Source: Pseudoalteromonas citrea
GTDB taxonomy: Bacteria; Pseudomonadota; Gammaproteobacteria; Enterobacterales; Alteromonadaceae
Reading direction: 5' to 3'
Assembly: GCF_000238375.3 (NCBI RefSeq)
Contig: NZ_AHBZ03000027.1
Coordinates: forward strand, 62,001-126,000
Length of the DNA: 64,000 nucleotides
This document shows positions 46,179-55,719 of the stretch, piece after piece. Below the pieces are notes generated by a model. The model was not told where the DNA came from, searched no databases, and saw only the letters and a list, made by a program, of their open reading frames with translations. Position numbers and translations under genes: made by a program. Within the stretch, counting starts at the first letter, position 1, and each line of letters opens with the position of its first letter.

Positions 46179-48641
46179 ATGAAACTAAAGCAACTAACGG
46201 CCCTAATTGGTCTCGCGTTGGCTTCAGGTGCAGTAATGGCAGCGCCATCTACACCAAGCCTGGATTGGAAACCACAGCAGTATTCATTCGTTGAGGTTAA
46301 CCTCGATGGCAATGGGTCATATAAGGATATTGTTACGGCGAAAGACGTTGTCACTGTTGAACTCAAATGGAATGCTTGGAGTGGCGCAGGGGGTGATGGC
46401 TATAAAGTTTACTTTGACGACATGCTAGTCAATGAAGGTACGCTTCCAGCTGGGACTAAAAGTGGAGTGGTGACTTTCCCTTATTCGAAGTCAGGTCGCC
46501 ACAACGTTTACTTGGAACTATGTGAAGGCACAACGTGTGCGAGAAGTGCTGGCAAGCCGATAGTGATTGCCGATACAGACGGCGGCCATTTAGCGCCATT
46601 ACCTATGAATGTAGATCCTAACAATAAAAACTATGGTACTAAACCAGGAATGGTAACCGGTACTTATTTTGTTGAATGGGGAATTTATGGACGTGACTTT
46701 GATGTTACACAAGTGCCAGCGCAAAACTTATCACACATTCTTTATGGCTTTATTCCGATCTGTGGTGCAAATGAATCATTAAAAGAAATAGAAAATGGCA
46801 ATAGCTGGCGTGCATTACAAAAAGCATGTGGCGGCTCAGCTGATTATGAAGTGGTTATTCATGACCCGTGGGCAGCAGTGCAAAAAGCGTTACCAGGTGT
46901 TGACTCAAAAGACCCAATTCGTGGTACCTATTCACAGTTAATGGCCCTCAAACAGCGTTACCCTGATTTGAAGATACTGCCGTCTGTAGGTGGTTGGACG
47001 CTATCAGACCCATTTCATGGTTTTACAGAAAAAGCCAATCGTGACACGTTCGTTGCATCGATGAAAAAGTTCTTAAAAACGTGGAAATTCTATGATGGTG
47101 TAGACATTGACTGGGAATTCCCTGGTGGCGGTGGCCCAAATGGTAACCTTGGTGATCCGGTCAAAGATGGTCCTGCTTATGTTGCTTTGATGCAAGAGTT
47201 ACGTGCGATGTTGGATGGATTAGAAGCTGAAACAGGACGCACGTATGAGTTAACATCGGCAATTGGTGCTGGTTATGACAAAATTGAAGACGTAGATTAT
47301 CAAGCCGCTTCGCAGTACATGGATTATATCTTTGCGATGACGTATGACTTTTACGGTGGTTGGAATAATGTAACAGGTCATCAAACGGCGTTATATTGTG
47401 GTTCTCATTTAAGTACTGACGAATGTAACGGCACAGGTCTTGATGATAACGGCGAGCCGCGCAAAGGGCCAGCCTATACTACGGATAATGCGATTCAGCT
47501 ATTACTACAACAAGGCGTTAATTCTAAGAAAATCGTCGTTGGTGCGGCAATGTATGGTCGTGGTTGGGAAGGGGTATTTGATGCCAATACGACTATTTCA
47601 GGTAACCCAATGACAGCACCGGGTAACGGTAAGTTTACAGGTTCAAAAGCGCAAGGCGTTTGGGAAGCTGGCATCATGGATTATAAAGGCGTTGTCGCTA
47701 ACCTAATTGGTGCAAGTGGCACAGGTATTAACGGCTATGAAGTAGGTTATGACGAGCAAGCTGAGGGTGGATATGCATGGAATAGAAGCAGCGGTAAGTT
47801 GTTGACATTTGATACACCTCGCTCAGTGAAAGCCAAAGGGGCTTATGTTAATACGCATAACTTAGGTGGTTTGTTCTCTTGGGAAATTGATGCGGACAAT
47901 GGCGATATTCTTAATGCAATGCATGATGGTTTAGCTGGTGGTGTTCCCACCAATCGTTTACCAGTAGTCACTGTGGATAGTCAGGTAACCATCGAAGCAG
48001 GTGCCTCTGCAGTGGTGAGTGCAAGCGCAACAGATGCAGATCGCGACCCACTGAGCTACAGCTGGGCTGGTGATGCGGCTTTAGTACTAACCAATGCGAA
48101 TTCAGCGTCAGTATCTGTGGCTGTGCCAGCAGTTACAGTTGATACGCAATATGCACTTTCAGTAACCGTATCTGATGGTAAAGGCCAAGTAACTCGCAAT
48201 GTTGTGGTAACAGCCAAAGTTGCTGGTTCAAATACTGCGCCTGTTTTAGCACCTATTGCTAATGTAACGCTTGAAGAGTTGGCAAGTGTGTCTGTCGCCG
48301 CTTCTGCTTCTGATGCAGATAACGATGCATTAACCTATAACTGGACGGTACCTGCAGGATTAACAGTGTCGGGTACAGGTGCAAATGTTACATTGTCTGC
48401 AGGTGAAGTAACTACTGATAAAACGTATCAAGTGTCAGTATCTGTATCAGATGGTCAAGCATCTGCATCACAAACATTTGATGTGACTGTGACTGACAAA
48501 GCGGCAGGCGGTGATACATGGCAAGCTGATAAAGTATATGTTGGCGGTGACACATGTGTTTATGGTGGGGTGACTTACCAAGCTAAATGGTGGACACGCG
48601 GTGAAGAGCCGGGTAAAGCACAAGTGTGGAAAGCACTATAA
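46179..48641 (+). CDS. chiA: Serratia ChiA-type GH18 chitinase with PKD-like modules and CBM5/12
   Basis: The 820-residue protein has a signal peptide (ASGAVMA^APS). A ChiA N-terminal fibronectin-like domain (about 23-130, ending DTDGGHLAPL) and a GH18 catalytic domain (about 155-590) follow. Two Ig/PKD-like modules (about 595-770) and a C-terminal CBM5/12 (YQAKWWTRGEEPG) close it. The catalytic motif DGVDIDWEF has E313 as acid/base, almost the same position as in S. marcescens ChiA. Other matching segments are LLYGFIPICG-like ILYGFIPICGAN, LPSVGGWTLSDPF, MTYDFYGGW and GGLFSWEIDADNGDILN. It is probably a processive exo-type chitinase, and the last gene of the operon. Confidence 0.96.
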   Translation: MKLKQLTALIGLALASGAVMAAPSTPSLDWKPQQYSFVEVNLDGNGSYKDIVTAKDVVTVELKWNAWSGAGGDGYKVYFDDMLVNEGTLPAGTKSGVVTFPYSKSGRHNVYLELCEGTTCARSAGKPIVIADTDGGHLAPLPMNVDPNNKNYGTKPGMVTGTYFVEWGIYGRDFDVTQVPAQNLSHILYGFIPICGANESLKEIENGNSWRALQKACGGSADYEVVIHDPWAAVQKALPGVDSKDPIRGTYSQLMALKQRYPDLKILPSVGGWTLSDPFHGFTEKANRDTFVASMKKFLKTWKFYDGVDIDWEFPGGGGPNGNLGDPVKDGPAYVALMQELRAMLDGLEAETGRTYELTSAIGAGYDKIEDVDYQAASQYMDYIFAMTYDFYGGWNNVTGHQTALYCGSHLSTDECNGTGLDDNGEPRKGPAYTTDNAIQLLLQQGVNSKKIVVGAAMYGRGWEGVFDANTTISGNPMTAPGNGKFTGSKAQGVWEAGIMDYKGVVANLIGASGTGINGYEVGYDEQAEGGYAWNRSSGKLLTFDTPRSVKAKGAYVNTHNLGGLFSWEIDADNGDILNAMHDGLAGGVPTNRLPVVTVDSQVTIEAGASAVVSASATDADRDPLSYSWAGDAALVLTNANSASVSVAVPAVTVDTQYALSVTVSDGKGQVTRNVVVTAKVAGSNTAPVLAPIANVTLEELASVSVAASASDADNDALTYNWTVPAGLTVSGTGANVTLSAGEVTTDKTYQVSVSVSDGQASASQTFDVTVTDKAAGGDTWQADKVYVGGDTCVYGGVTYQAKWWTRGEEPGKAQVWKAL

Positions 48642-48731
48642 CTGGCACATGAGATTTGATATCAATAGGATTTGATTGACCCAAGGACGGGCCAAGTCGA
48701 GTGTAGAGTAACAGTTACATATTAATTGATT

Positions 48732-48758
48732 AAAGGCGCCTTTGGCGCCTTTGTTTTT
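48732..48758 (+). terminator. Rho-independent terminator of the chitin operon
   Basis: Perfect arms AAAGGCGCC / GGCGCCTTT around TTT, followed by GTTTTTAT. Confidence 0.93.
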
Positions 48759-48805
48759 ATTGGCTTAGTAATCCATAATGACTATGTATTTACTTTATTT
48801 TTAGG

Positions 48806-49579
48806 TTGTTAGTTCTGAAACTATTTACTTTTTGTGCTCTTTTCTTGAGTTTTTACGGCTGGGGCAATACACAATGCACGACGACGTATAAGGTTGGGGT
48901 GGGAACACTTTGGCCGCCCTATGTCATGTATGATGAGATGAATTACTCTGGATTAGATGTTGAGATATCAAAAGCAGTATTTTTACACGCCGGGTTTTGT
49001 ATTGAATTTGTCAAACTCCCTTCTTCGGCGCGTGGTATTGCAGAATTGCAAAAAGGTGAAATCGATGTTTTACCTTCTGCGAGTTACAATAAAGAGCGTG
49101 CTGAAATTGCCCATTTTAGTAAAGGCTATCGCCGAGAGAGAATGCGGCTATTTACGCATCAGGTTACTGCGCCGATTACTAACCTTACAGAGTTATTCGC
49201 TGCAAAATATACCTTTACTGCGAACCCTGGGGCATACTACGGCGAAGAGCTCGCTCAAATATTGACAATAAAATGGTATAAACAACGGTTTTTTGAAGTG
49301 GCGAGTGTGACCCAGCGTATGGAACTAGTAAAACGTGGACGCGTAGACTTCTTGATTGAAGATGAAATCAGTGGTTTATACTTTAAGCGCTTACTAGGCT
49401 ATAAAGATATCGTGCTACATGACTATGTGGTAAATGACAACGCAATACATTTTATGCTGAACAGACAGAGTTTTGATTATGACAAAGTACGCAAAATTAA
49501 TACTGCCATTAAATCGTTAAACGCTGAACTACGCCGTATTGAAGCAAAGTATACTGATTGGATAAAAGGTGAGCCTTAG
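48806..49579 (+). CDS. Periplasmic substrate-binding protein (SBP family 3-like), solitary
   Basis: The 257-residue protein starts with a TTG codon at 48806. An in-frame TGA at 48779 leaves no upstream ATG, and TTAGG is just before it. A signal peptide (LKLFTFCALFLSFYGWGN) precedes a two-lobed binding protein beginning YKVGVGTLWPPYVMYDEMNYSGLDVEIS. LPSSARGIAELQKGEIDVLPSASYNKERAE and FLIEDEISGLYFKRLL are the other family blocks. No permease or ATPase is nearby, so it may be a sensor or stray binding protein rather than part of an ABC importer. It lies after the chitin-operon terminator. A paralogue is encoded at 57552-58382. Confidence 0.8.
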   Translation: MLVLKLFTFCALFLSFYGWGNTQCTTTYKVGVGTLWPPYVMYDEMNYSGLDVEISKAVFLHAGFCIEFVKLPSSARGIAELQKGEIDVLPSASYNKERAEIAHFSKGYRRERMRLFTHQVTAPITNLTELFAAKYTFTANPGAYYGEELAQILTIKWYKQRFFEVASVTQRMELVKRGRVDFLIEDEISGLYFKRLLGYKDIVLHDYVVNDNAIHFMLNRQSFDYDKVRKINTAIKSLNAELRRIEAKYTDWIKGEP

Positions 49580-49671
49580 CCCGATTAATACGAGCCCCCA
49601 TAAAGTAATTATTTATTAAAGGGTTACCACCATAAAAAAGCCTGTTGACGAGTAAGCTATTTCATTGTTTT

Positions 49672-51189
49672 TTATCCAAGTCGGGTGATCGTCAGGTCAA
49701 TACTCCCGCTATTTTGCTGATAGTCTTTATTTATATCATTAGCAAACGGAGTAAATTCACCAGAGTGGTTAATTCTGACTTCGCACGTATTGGTGATTAA
49801 AAATGCAGTATCATCATTGTGCTCTATACAGCCTATGAGTGCGAACCATTGTGCATTTGTGGCGCGCTTATATGGTAAAAATAACTCTATAGCATGGCGT
49901 TTTACACCTATCGTTTGCTTTGCTCTATTCCACCCTTTAATGTTTGTTGGATGACCATTATCATACCAAATGGCCTCTTCTTGTGTGCTAAACCTGTATG
50001 TTGCTCCTTTTTCCAACATGACACCTGTCGTGTTGTATTTTTGTGAAGCGAATACTTTGACAGTGACTTTTTCACCTGTTTGTAAAATAGTGATGTGTTG
50101 ATTGGTAAGTGCTAAATGAGGGGGGAGACCAACGCAGGTCAGATGGTTATTGTTATTGTCTTCGATGATATGAGTTACTGACTTTAATGATTCAGGGCGG
50201 TAGCTGCTTAATGAGTTGATCCGTTGCGCAACACTGTGGTGAATAATCGGTGGGCGCTGACTAACTTGATCGTATTCCAATACGGTACATTGGCGATTGA
50301 TAACCTTAAAACTGCTATTGAGCCAAAAATAGTCATGTTGATAGCTACGTGCTAATACGTCTGGGCATAACGTGACATCCTCTTCACAAATTAATGGCGT
50401 ACTTTCATAGGGGAGTAACGCCTGAAAGTTAATATGCTCTTTATTATATATTTTTAACCCGATATCAAGGTTGATTAGCCATTCTATTGCATAACGCAAA
50501 GTAATGTCTGATAATCCGCTGCGATAAAACCCACCTCCAATATCTGAATGACAACCGGCAAACCAGACTTCTTTGATATGTTGAGCGTAGTTAAATAAGG
50601 TTGGCTCAAATGCCCGTCGCTTATCATCTAAACTAACGCAATGAAGAGCTTGTGCCACATTACTAGCCGCATTATGGTCTTCAAAAATAACGTGCTCTGT
50701 GCCACAGGTAGCTTTGGTTATTTTACTAAAACCGATGGACGCGATGGTATCAAAGACACATAAATAGACATCTTGCGAAATATAGCGCTCTAAACATTTC
50801 GCGAATCGCCGTGCTAATGCGGCTCCGCGGCTAAATCCTATTAAAAGTATTTTATCACCAGGCTGAAAGTGATAATTAAAATCACTGATGGCTTTGGTTA
50901 AAATGGTTGCGACTTCTTTATCATTCGGCGCGAGTATCTGATTGAGCAGCTTTTTTACCTCACCGCCTTGGTCGCCAATACCGCAATAGTAAAAGCACTG
51001 TTGTTGCTCCGTAACGGGTGGTGCATGGCTATGTAATTTACCTCCGAGCATAAGGTGGAGTTTAAGTACATTGGTAATCCCCATATCTTCTTTAAAGTGC
51101 TCGCTACTGTATTGGCGGGAATCACGAGGCTCACTTGATGTGCCGTCAAAATTAAAAATTAACGTTTTGGACGCGGTATTATTAGACAT
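49672..51189 (-). CDS. DUF2235 alpha/beta-hydrolase (Tle1-like phospholipase family)
   Basis: The start at 51189 (MSNNTASK) has AGAGG 6 nt upstream. The ORF beginning at 51213 has none. The 505-residue protein has the DUF2235 pattern: TLIFNFDGTSSEPRDS at the N-terminus, YYCGIGDQGG, the nucleophile elbow LLIGFSRGAALAR (GxSxG), VYLCVFDTIASIG, and WFAGCHSDIGGGF with the Asp/His region. The C-terminal 180 residues are unassigned. The family includes type VI secretion phospholipase effectors (Tle1), but no vgrG, immunity or secretion gene is adjacent and there is no signal peptide, so a cytosolic role is equally possible. Confidence 0.8.
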   Translation of the reverse strand: MSNNTASKTLIFNFDGTSSEPRDSRQYSSEHFKEDMGITNVLKLHLMLGGKLHSHAPPVTEQQQCFYYCGIGDQGGEVKKLLNQILAPNDKEVATILTKAISDFNYHFQPGDKILLIGFSRGAALARRFAKCLERYISQDVYLCVFDTIASIGFSKITKATCGTEHVIFEDHNAASNVAQALHCVSLDDKRRAFEPTLFNYAQHIKEVWFAGCHSDIGGGFYRSGLSDITLRYAIEWLINLDIGLKIYNKEHINFQALLPYESTPLICEEDVTLCPDVLARSYQHDYFWLNSSFKVINRQCTVLEYDQVSQRPPIIHHSVAQRINSLSSYRPESLKSVTHIIEDNNNNHLTCVGLPPHLALTNQHITILQTGEKVTVKVFASQKYNTTGVMLEKGATYRFSTQEEAIWYDNGHPTNIKGWNRAKQTIGVKRHAIELFLPYKRATNAQWFALIGCIEHNDDTAFLITNTCEVRINHSGEFTPFANDINKDYQQNSGSIDLTITRLG

Positions 51190-51340
51190 TATGAACCTCT
51201 GAGTTGGTTTCAAATCGAGTTCAACTTATAAAAAGCTGACTGCTACATAAAACTTTTACGACATCATCAGATAGTGCACATTAGAGTGCAAAAATGTGAT
51301 ATTTTTAAGTCACTTTATTGAATATATTGAGACCACTTTT

Positions 51341-53287
51341 ATGGTGCATGAGCAGCAACTGCTTCAAAGCTTATCGCAACATTTTGGATTTGCCACTTTT
51401 CGAACTGGGCAGCAACAAACAATTACCCAATTACTCGCAGAAAAATCGTCTTTAGCCATATTCCCGACGGGCTCAGGTAAGTCTCTTTGCTATCAATTAA
51501 CTGCACTACACTTACCAAATCTTACATTAGTGGTATCCCCTTTATTGGCATTAATGCAAGACCAAATAGACTTTTTACAACGAAAGGGCATAGCAGCGGC
51601 CAGCTTAGACTCGACTCAGTCAAAATTGCAAAGCCAAGCAGTTATGCAAGGCATAAGAAAAGGCGAGATCAAAATCTTAATGGTGTCAGTTGAGCGGTTC
51701 AAAAATGAACGCTTTCGAGAATTTATAAAGCAAGTTCCAGTGTCGATGATGGTGGTAGACGAAGCGCACTGTATTTCAGAGTGGGGCCATAATTTTCGAC
51801 CCGATTACTTAAAGTTACCAGACTATCGACGCGCATTAAATATTCCGCTTGTTTTACTTTTAACGGCAACAGCGACCAAAAAAGTAAAAAATGATATGGC
51901 GGAAAAGTTCCATATAGAGCCAGCACACATTGTTCAAACCGGCTTTTATCGTTCGAATTTAGATATTAATGTACTTGCGCAAACTGAAGACGAAAAAATA
52001 CCTTACTTGGTGCGTTCAATAAAAGAACAGTCTGGAGCTGGGATTGTGTACGTCACATTGCAGCAACAAGCCGAACACGTCGCAAAGCAGCTGCAAGCCG
52101 CAGGGATCAAAGCGGCTGCCTATCATGCAGGGTTAGGTGATGAAACAAGGCAGAATGTGCAAAAAGCGTTTATGCAAAATCAGCAGCAAGTTGTTGTCGC
52201 CACCATTGCTTTTGGCATGGGCGTAGATAAGTCTGATATTCGGTTTGTCATTCATTTTGATTTACCTAAGTCAATTGAAAACTATAGCCAAGAAATAGGG
52301 CGAGCAGGCAGAGATGGCGCGCCATCACGATGCACTGTTTTAGCTAACCTTGATGGTATCGCCACTGTTGAAAATTTTGTTTACGGCGATACGCCTGAGC
52401 TGTCTGGAGTACAAACGGTTATTGATACTATTAGTGCAGAGCAACAAAATGGCCGTTGGGATATGCAAGAGTTGGCATTATCGAAGACCAGTAATATCCG
52501 TGTATTGGCGTTAAAAACGTTATTAGTGCAATTAGAAATGCAAGGCGTACTGACTGCTCAATATGCCTATTATGCTGATTTCCGTATTAAGTTATTGCAT
52601 AGCGAGCAGAAGATTTATGCAAAGTTTAACCCTGAGCGGCAACAGTTTTTACAACAAGTGTTTGCAGCTATACAATTTAAGAAAGTATGGGGAACAGTCG
52701 ATATTTCTGCATTAGTTGCACAGGGCGTTAATAGAGAAAGAGTGGTTTCTGCGCTTGATTATTTACATGAACAAGGTCTGGTTGAGCTAGAAAGTAAACG
52801 TGTGATGCAGGTTTATGACGTCAATATGGCATTGCTTGAGCAGTCAGCTCTGGTTGAGCAACTCTATGGCTATTTTAAGTCAAAAGAGCAAAGTGAGCTA
52901 AGGCGTATCGGCGCGATGATCCGGTTTTTTGAGTTAGACCGTTGCTTAAGTGCTAACTTGGCAAAGTACTTTGATGATACGAATGTACCAGAGGCGTGTG
53001 GTCATTGCAGTGTCTGTCATGGCGCAGTTGCAACCTTAGTTGAAAGCACTAAACGTACATTGCCTACGGATGATCATATACGCACAGTTGTATTTGGTTT
53101 ACAAAAGCATTTGCAAAATGGCGCACAGTCGGTCAGCTCTGATACCATACTGCGGTTTTTAACGGGCGTGACTACCCCTTTATTCACCAAGTATAAATTG
53201 AAGCAGCTGCCTGGTTTTGCATGTTGTGAAGGGCATCGGTACACTGTGGTCACCGATAAAATTCGTCAGCTTGGGCTTGCAAGCTAA
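51341..53287 (+). CDS. RecQ family ATP-dependent DNA helicase
   Basis: The ATG at 51341 is preferred over the GTG at 51296. The 648-residue superfamily 2 helicase has the RecQ motif 0 (FGFATFRTGQQQTI), Walker A (FPTGSGKSLCYQ), the DEAH box (VVDEAHCISEWGHNFRPDY), LTATATKKV, FGMGVDKSDIRFVIHFDLPKS and motif VI QEIGRAGRDG. A zinc-binding segment (CGHCSVCHG, near residue 565) follows. The C-terminus is not an obvious HRDC domain, so this is a RecQ-like helicase that may not be the canonical RecQ. It would unwind DNA 3'-5' in repair or recombination. It is divergent from the DUF2235 gene. Confidence 0.9.
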   Translation: MVHEQQLLQSLSQHFGFATFRTGQQQTITQLLAEKSSLAIFPTGSGKSLCYQLTALHLPNLTLVVSPLLALMQDQIDFLQRKGIAAASLDSTQSKLQSQAVMQGIRKGEIKILMVSVERFKNERFREFIKQVPVSMMVVDEAHCISEWGHNFRPDYLKLPDYRRALNIPLVLLLTATATKKVKNDMAEKFHIEPAHIVQTGFYRSNLDINVLAQTEDEKIPYLVRSIKEQSGAGIVYVTLQQQAEHVAKQLQAAGIKAAAYHAGLGDETRQNVQKAFMQNQQQVVVATIAFGMGVDKSDIRFVIHFDLPKSIENYSQEIGRAGRDGAPSRCTVLANLDGIATVENFVYGDTPELSGVQTVIDTISAEQQNGRWDMQELALSKTSNIRVLALKTLLVQLEMQGVLTAQYAYYADFRIKLLHSEQKIYAKFNPERQQFLQQVFAAIQFKKVWGTVDISALVAQGVNRERVVSALDYLHEQGLVELESKRVMQVYDVNMALLEQSALVEQLYGYFKSKEQSELRRIGAMIRFFELDRCLSANLAKYFDDTNVPEACGHCSVCHGAVATLVESTKRTLPTDDHIRTVVFGLQKHLQNGAQSVSSDTILRFLTGVTTPLFTKYKLKQLPGFACCEGHRYTVVTDKIRQLGLAS

Positions 53288-53372
53288 TAATAAACAGGGA
53301 TAAATCAGGCTTTATTCAGCTGACGCTGGGTAATATGCCTCGTTACTCAATGTACTTATGATATGGAGCACT

Positions 53373-53789
53373 ATGAAACTTTTGACTTTTTCTTTTTGGC
53401 TGACGTTAATATTTGCTGCAGGTAACGTCGTTGCTGAAAACGATGTATACAATTTTGATACAATACAAACGTTAATGCCCGCTAATACGTTTGAAAATGA
53501 TGCCCGAGTATATCCCAAACCAAGCGATTTTAGCATTATTCGAGCAATGCCTATGAGCACTCAGGCTGGTGATAGAGCGGCTTTAATAGTGATCAAGAAT
53601 ATGGCATCAGGACAGAGAATTTTTGATACCAAACATATTGTGGCAATTATCGCTGATGGCACACGGGTATTTGGTAATTTACCTGACACTAGAATAAAGT
53701 TAGCGGGTCATGAGCAAACAACGATTAAACTCGAGTTTGGCACGTTTGATTATCCGATTGTCAGTTTGTATACCTCAGAAAGTGAATGA
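53373..53789 (+). CDS. Hypothetical periplasmic protein
   Basis: The ATG at 53373 has GGAG 4 nt before it and starts a signal peptide (KLLTFSFWLTLIFAAGNVVA). The ORF could also begin at 53358. The mature part of about 118 residues is a beta-rich single domain (RVYPKPSDFSIIRAMP, AALIVIKNMASGQRIF, HIVAIIADGTRVFGN, TTIKLEFGTFDYPIVSLYTSE). I do not recognise a family. The pattern of strands resembles small Ig-like periplasmic proteins. It ends 9 bp before anmK and probably shares its transcript. Confidence 0.6.
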   Translation: MKLLTFSFWLTLIFAAGNVVAENDVYNFDTIQTLMPANTFENDARVYPKPSDFSIIRAMPMSTQAGDRAALIVIKNMASGQRIFDTKHIVAIIADGTRVFGNLPDTRIKLAGHEQTTIKLEFGTFDYPIVSLYTSESE

Positions 53790-53798
53790 TAACAGTTT

Positions 53799-55013
53799 AT
53801 GCATCATCATATAAAAAGATTGGTTGAAAGCGCAGAAAAAGAAAGCCGTTTGATCATGGGGTTAATGAGTGGCACGTCACTTGATGGCTTAGATATCGCT
53901 TTGTGTAACATTAAAGGATGTGGCACCGCGACTGAAGTGGAGGTATTGCAATTTACTACCTGTGAATATCCTGAACAGGTTAAAGAAAAAATAAGGCGGG
54001 TCTTTGCAAAATCGCAGGTCGACTTAGAATACTTGACGCTGCTTAATGGATGGTTAGGTACCTATCATGGCCAGCTGATTGTTGATACATTGGCACGATG
54101 GGACGTGAAAGCTCAAGAGGTTGATGTGATTGCCAGCCATGGACAAACGATATATCACTGTCCTGCACATCAACATGAATATAGTGAATTTGGCAATGGT
54201 ACATTGCAAATCGCCGATGCAGATCATATTGCTGTTATGACACACATTACCACTTTATCTGATTTTAGACAGAAGCATATTGCCGCGGGTGGAGAAGGCG
54301 CACCGCTTGCGCATTATGGTGATTATTATTACTTCAGTAGCAAAAAAGAACATCGTCTTTTACTTAATATTGGTGGGATCGCCAATCTTACGTATTTACC
54401 TAAAAACTGTTCGTTTTCAGACGTATTATGCTCAGACATAGGCGCTGGAAATACGATTATGGACGCCTATATGCAGCGTCACTTTCAAGTGGATTATGAT
54501 CAAAATGGTGACATTGCAAATGCAGGCAAAGTAAGTGAAGCGTTACTCGAAAGCTTAATGGCTGTGGCCTTTATCAAACGTGATATGCCAAAAACCACAG
54601 GGCCAGAAGTATTTAATTTGGCATTATTAAGTCAAGCTCAAACAGACAGTAACACCGAACATTTATCGCACAATGATGTGATGGCGACATTAAATAGCTT
54701 TAGCGCGAAGGTAATTGTAGAACACATTACCTTATTATCTTCTTGTATACTGACGGGCAATGAGCCAGTGAATGTATATGTCAGTGGTGGGGGATATCAT
54801 AATACGTTATTAATGGCGCAGGTTGAGTCACAGCTTTCAAGTAGCTGCAACGTGATGAGCAGTCAAGCGTTGGGCATAAACCCTGATGCAAAAGAAGCGG
54901 TGTTATTCGCTATATTAGCCAATGAAACACTGGTAGGCGACAGTGCCTCAGTAAAAGGTGAAAGCAATCAAAGTAACCCGATCACGATGGGCAAAATAAG
55001 CTTTCCGGATTAA
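53799..55013 (+). CDS. anmK: Anhydro-N-acetylmuramic acid kinase
   Basis: The 404-residue enzyme of the ASKHA sugar-kinase fold opens and phosphorylates 1,6-anhydro-MurNAc in cell-wall recycling, giving MurNAc-6-phosphate. Signatures are IMGLMSGTSLDGLDIALC (phosphate 1 loop, starting near residue 20), DVIASHGQTIYHCP, LLLNIGGIANLTYLP, DIGAGNTIMDAYMQ, KTTGPEVFN and VYVSGGGYHN. Length is slightly above the usual 365-390 because of about 20 extra N-terminal residues. The 3' end overlaps a convergent gene by 4 bp. Confidence 0.95.
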   Translation: MHHHIKRLVESAEKESRLIMGLMSGTSLDGLDIALCNIKGCGTATEVEVLQFTTCEYPEQVKEKIRRVFAKSQVDLEYLTLLNGWLGTYHGQLIVDTLARWDVKAQEVDVIASHGQTIYHCPAHQHEYSEFGNGTLQIADADHIAVMTHITTLSDFRQKHIAAGGEGAPLAHYGDYYYFSSKKEHRLLLNIGGIANLTYLPKNCSFSDVLCSDIGAGNTIMDAYMQRHFQVDYDQNGDIANAGKVSEALLESLMAVAFIKRDMPKTTGPEVFNLALLSQAQTDSNTEHLSHNDVMATLNSFSAKVIVEHITLLSSCILTGNEPVNVYVSGGGYHNTLLMAQVESQLSSSCNVMSSQALGINPDAKEAVLFAILANETLVGDSASVKGESNQSNPITMGKISFPD

Positions 55014-55486
55014 AAGACTGAAAGCAATGAGGTCAGCACACTTGCGGCATGTCGCTTTGCTGTTTTGGCCCATACACGGCCAAAAAAAGGCGTTTGAACA
55101 GGCGTTTTTATGTTGAGCGGATTATGTATTTGCGCATTAAACTCTGCGGTATTTTTTATAGTGTTATAAATACCCAATAAATTCAGTTGTAATACGTACT
55201 CACCACTTGAACCATAGCCTGTTAAGCATACCTCAACATACCCAGTATCTACTGCATTTTTAGTTAAAGTTACTTCAGCACTAAAACTCGCATCGCGACC
55301 TGTTACAGAAGTTGCAGACAAAGAGATACTATCACCTGAAATTGCGTCATTGGGCAATATACATTTAATGTAAATACCTGAAGCTTGATATTCTAGTGCT
55401 AATGTATCGTACTGCATTGTTTCTATATGTGTATGTTCATCTAAGGAACGCGCAGCAAAACTAAGCCTCAGAGGCGGGTGGTTCAT
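55010..55486 (-). CDS. Hypothetical protein
   Basis: The 158-residue product has no signal peptide or hydrophobic helix and I recognise no family. It appears mostly beta-strand (LSLSATSVTGRDASFSAEVTL, YVEVCLTGYGSSGEYVLQLNLLG), with a basic helical tail (RVWAKTAKRHAASVLTSLLSVF). It resembles PilZ-like or small cytosolic beta-barrel proteins only in general strand pattern, so no function is proposed. No convincing ribosome site precedes the ATG. It is convergent with anmK with a 4-bp overlap. Confidence 0.5.
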   Translation of the reverse strand: MNHPPLRLSFAARSLDEHTHIETMQYDTLALEYQASGIYIKCILPNDAISGDSISLSATSVTGRDASFSAEVTLTKNAVDTGYVEVCLTGYGSSGEYVLQLNLLGIYNTIKNTAEFNAQIHNPLNIKTPVQTPFFGRVWAKTAKRHAASVLTSLLSVF

Positions 55487-55638
55487 GACGTAAGTAGGTC
55501 TCTTAATATTTAATCGCTGTATTATTGATCGTCAACATGACATTTTTATGACTTTAAGTGCAATAATGCTTTGTGAACACCATGAACAGCTATTTATGCA
55601 AGTTCTAGCTTGTTTTTAAGTGAAATGAGTCATGAATA

Positions 55639-55671
55639 ATGTGCCAAGCAGGAATATTTTGCATGGCACAT
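55639..55671 (-). terminator. Possible terminator of the DUF4153 gene
   Basis: ATGTGCCA and TGGCACAT arms with a 17-base loop, 49 bp after the DUF4153 stop codon, followed on the minus strand by TATTCAT-type sequence. It is modest in strength. Confidence 0.4.
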
Positions 55672-55719
55672 AGTGAACACCCCGTCAGGGCTTAGTGGTA
55701 AAACAGGTGAATATGATGC

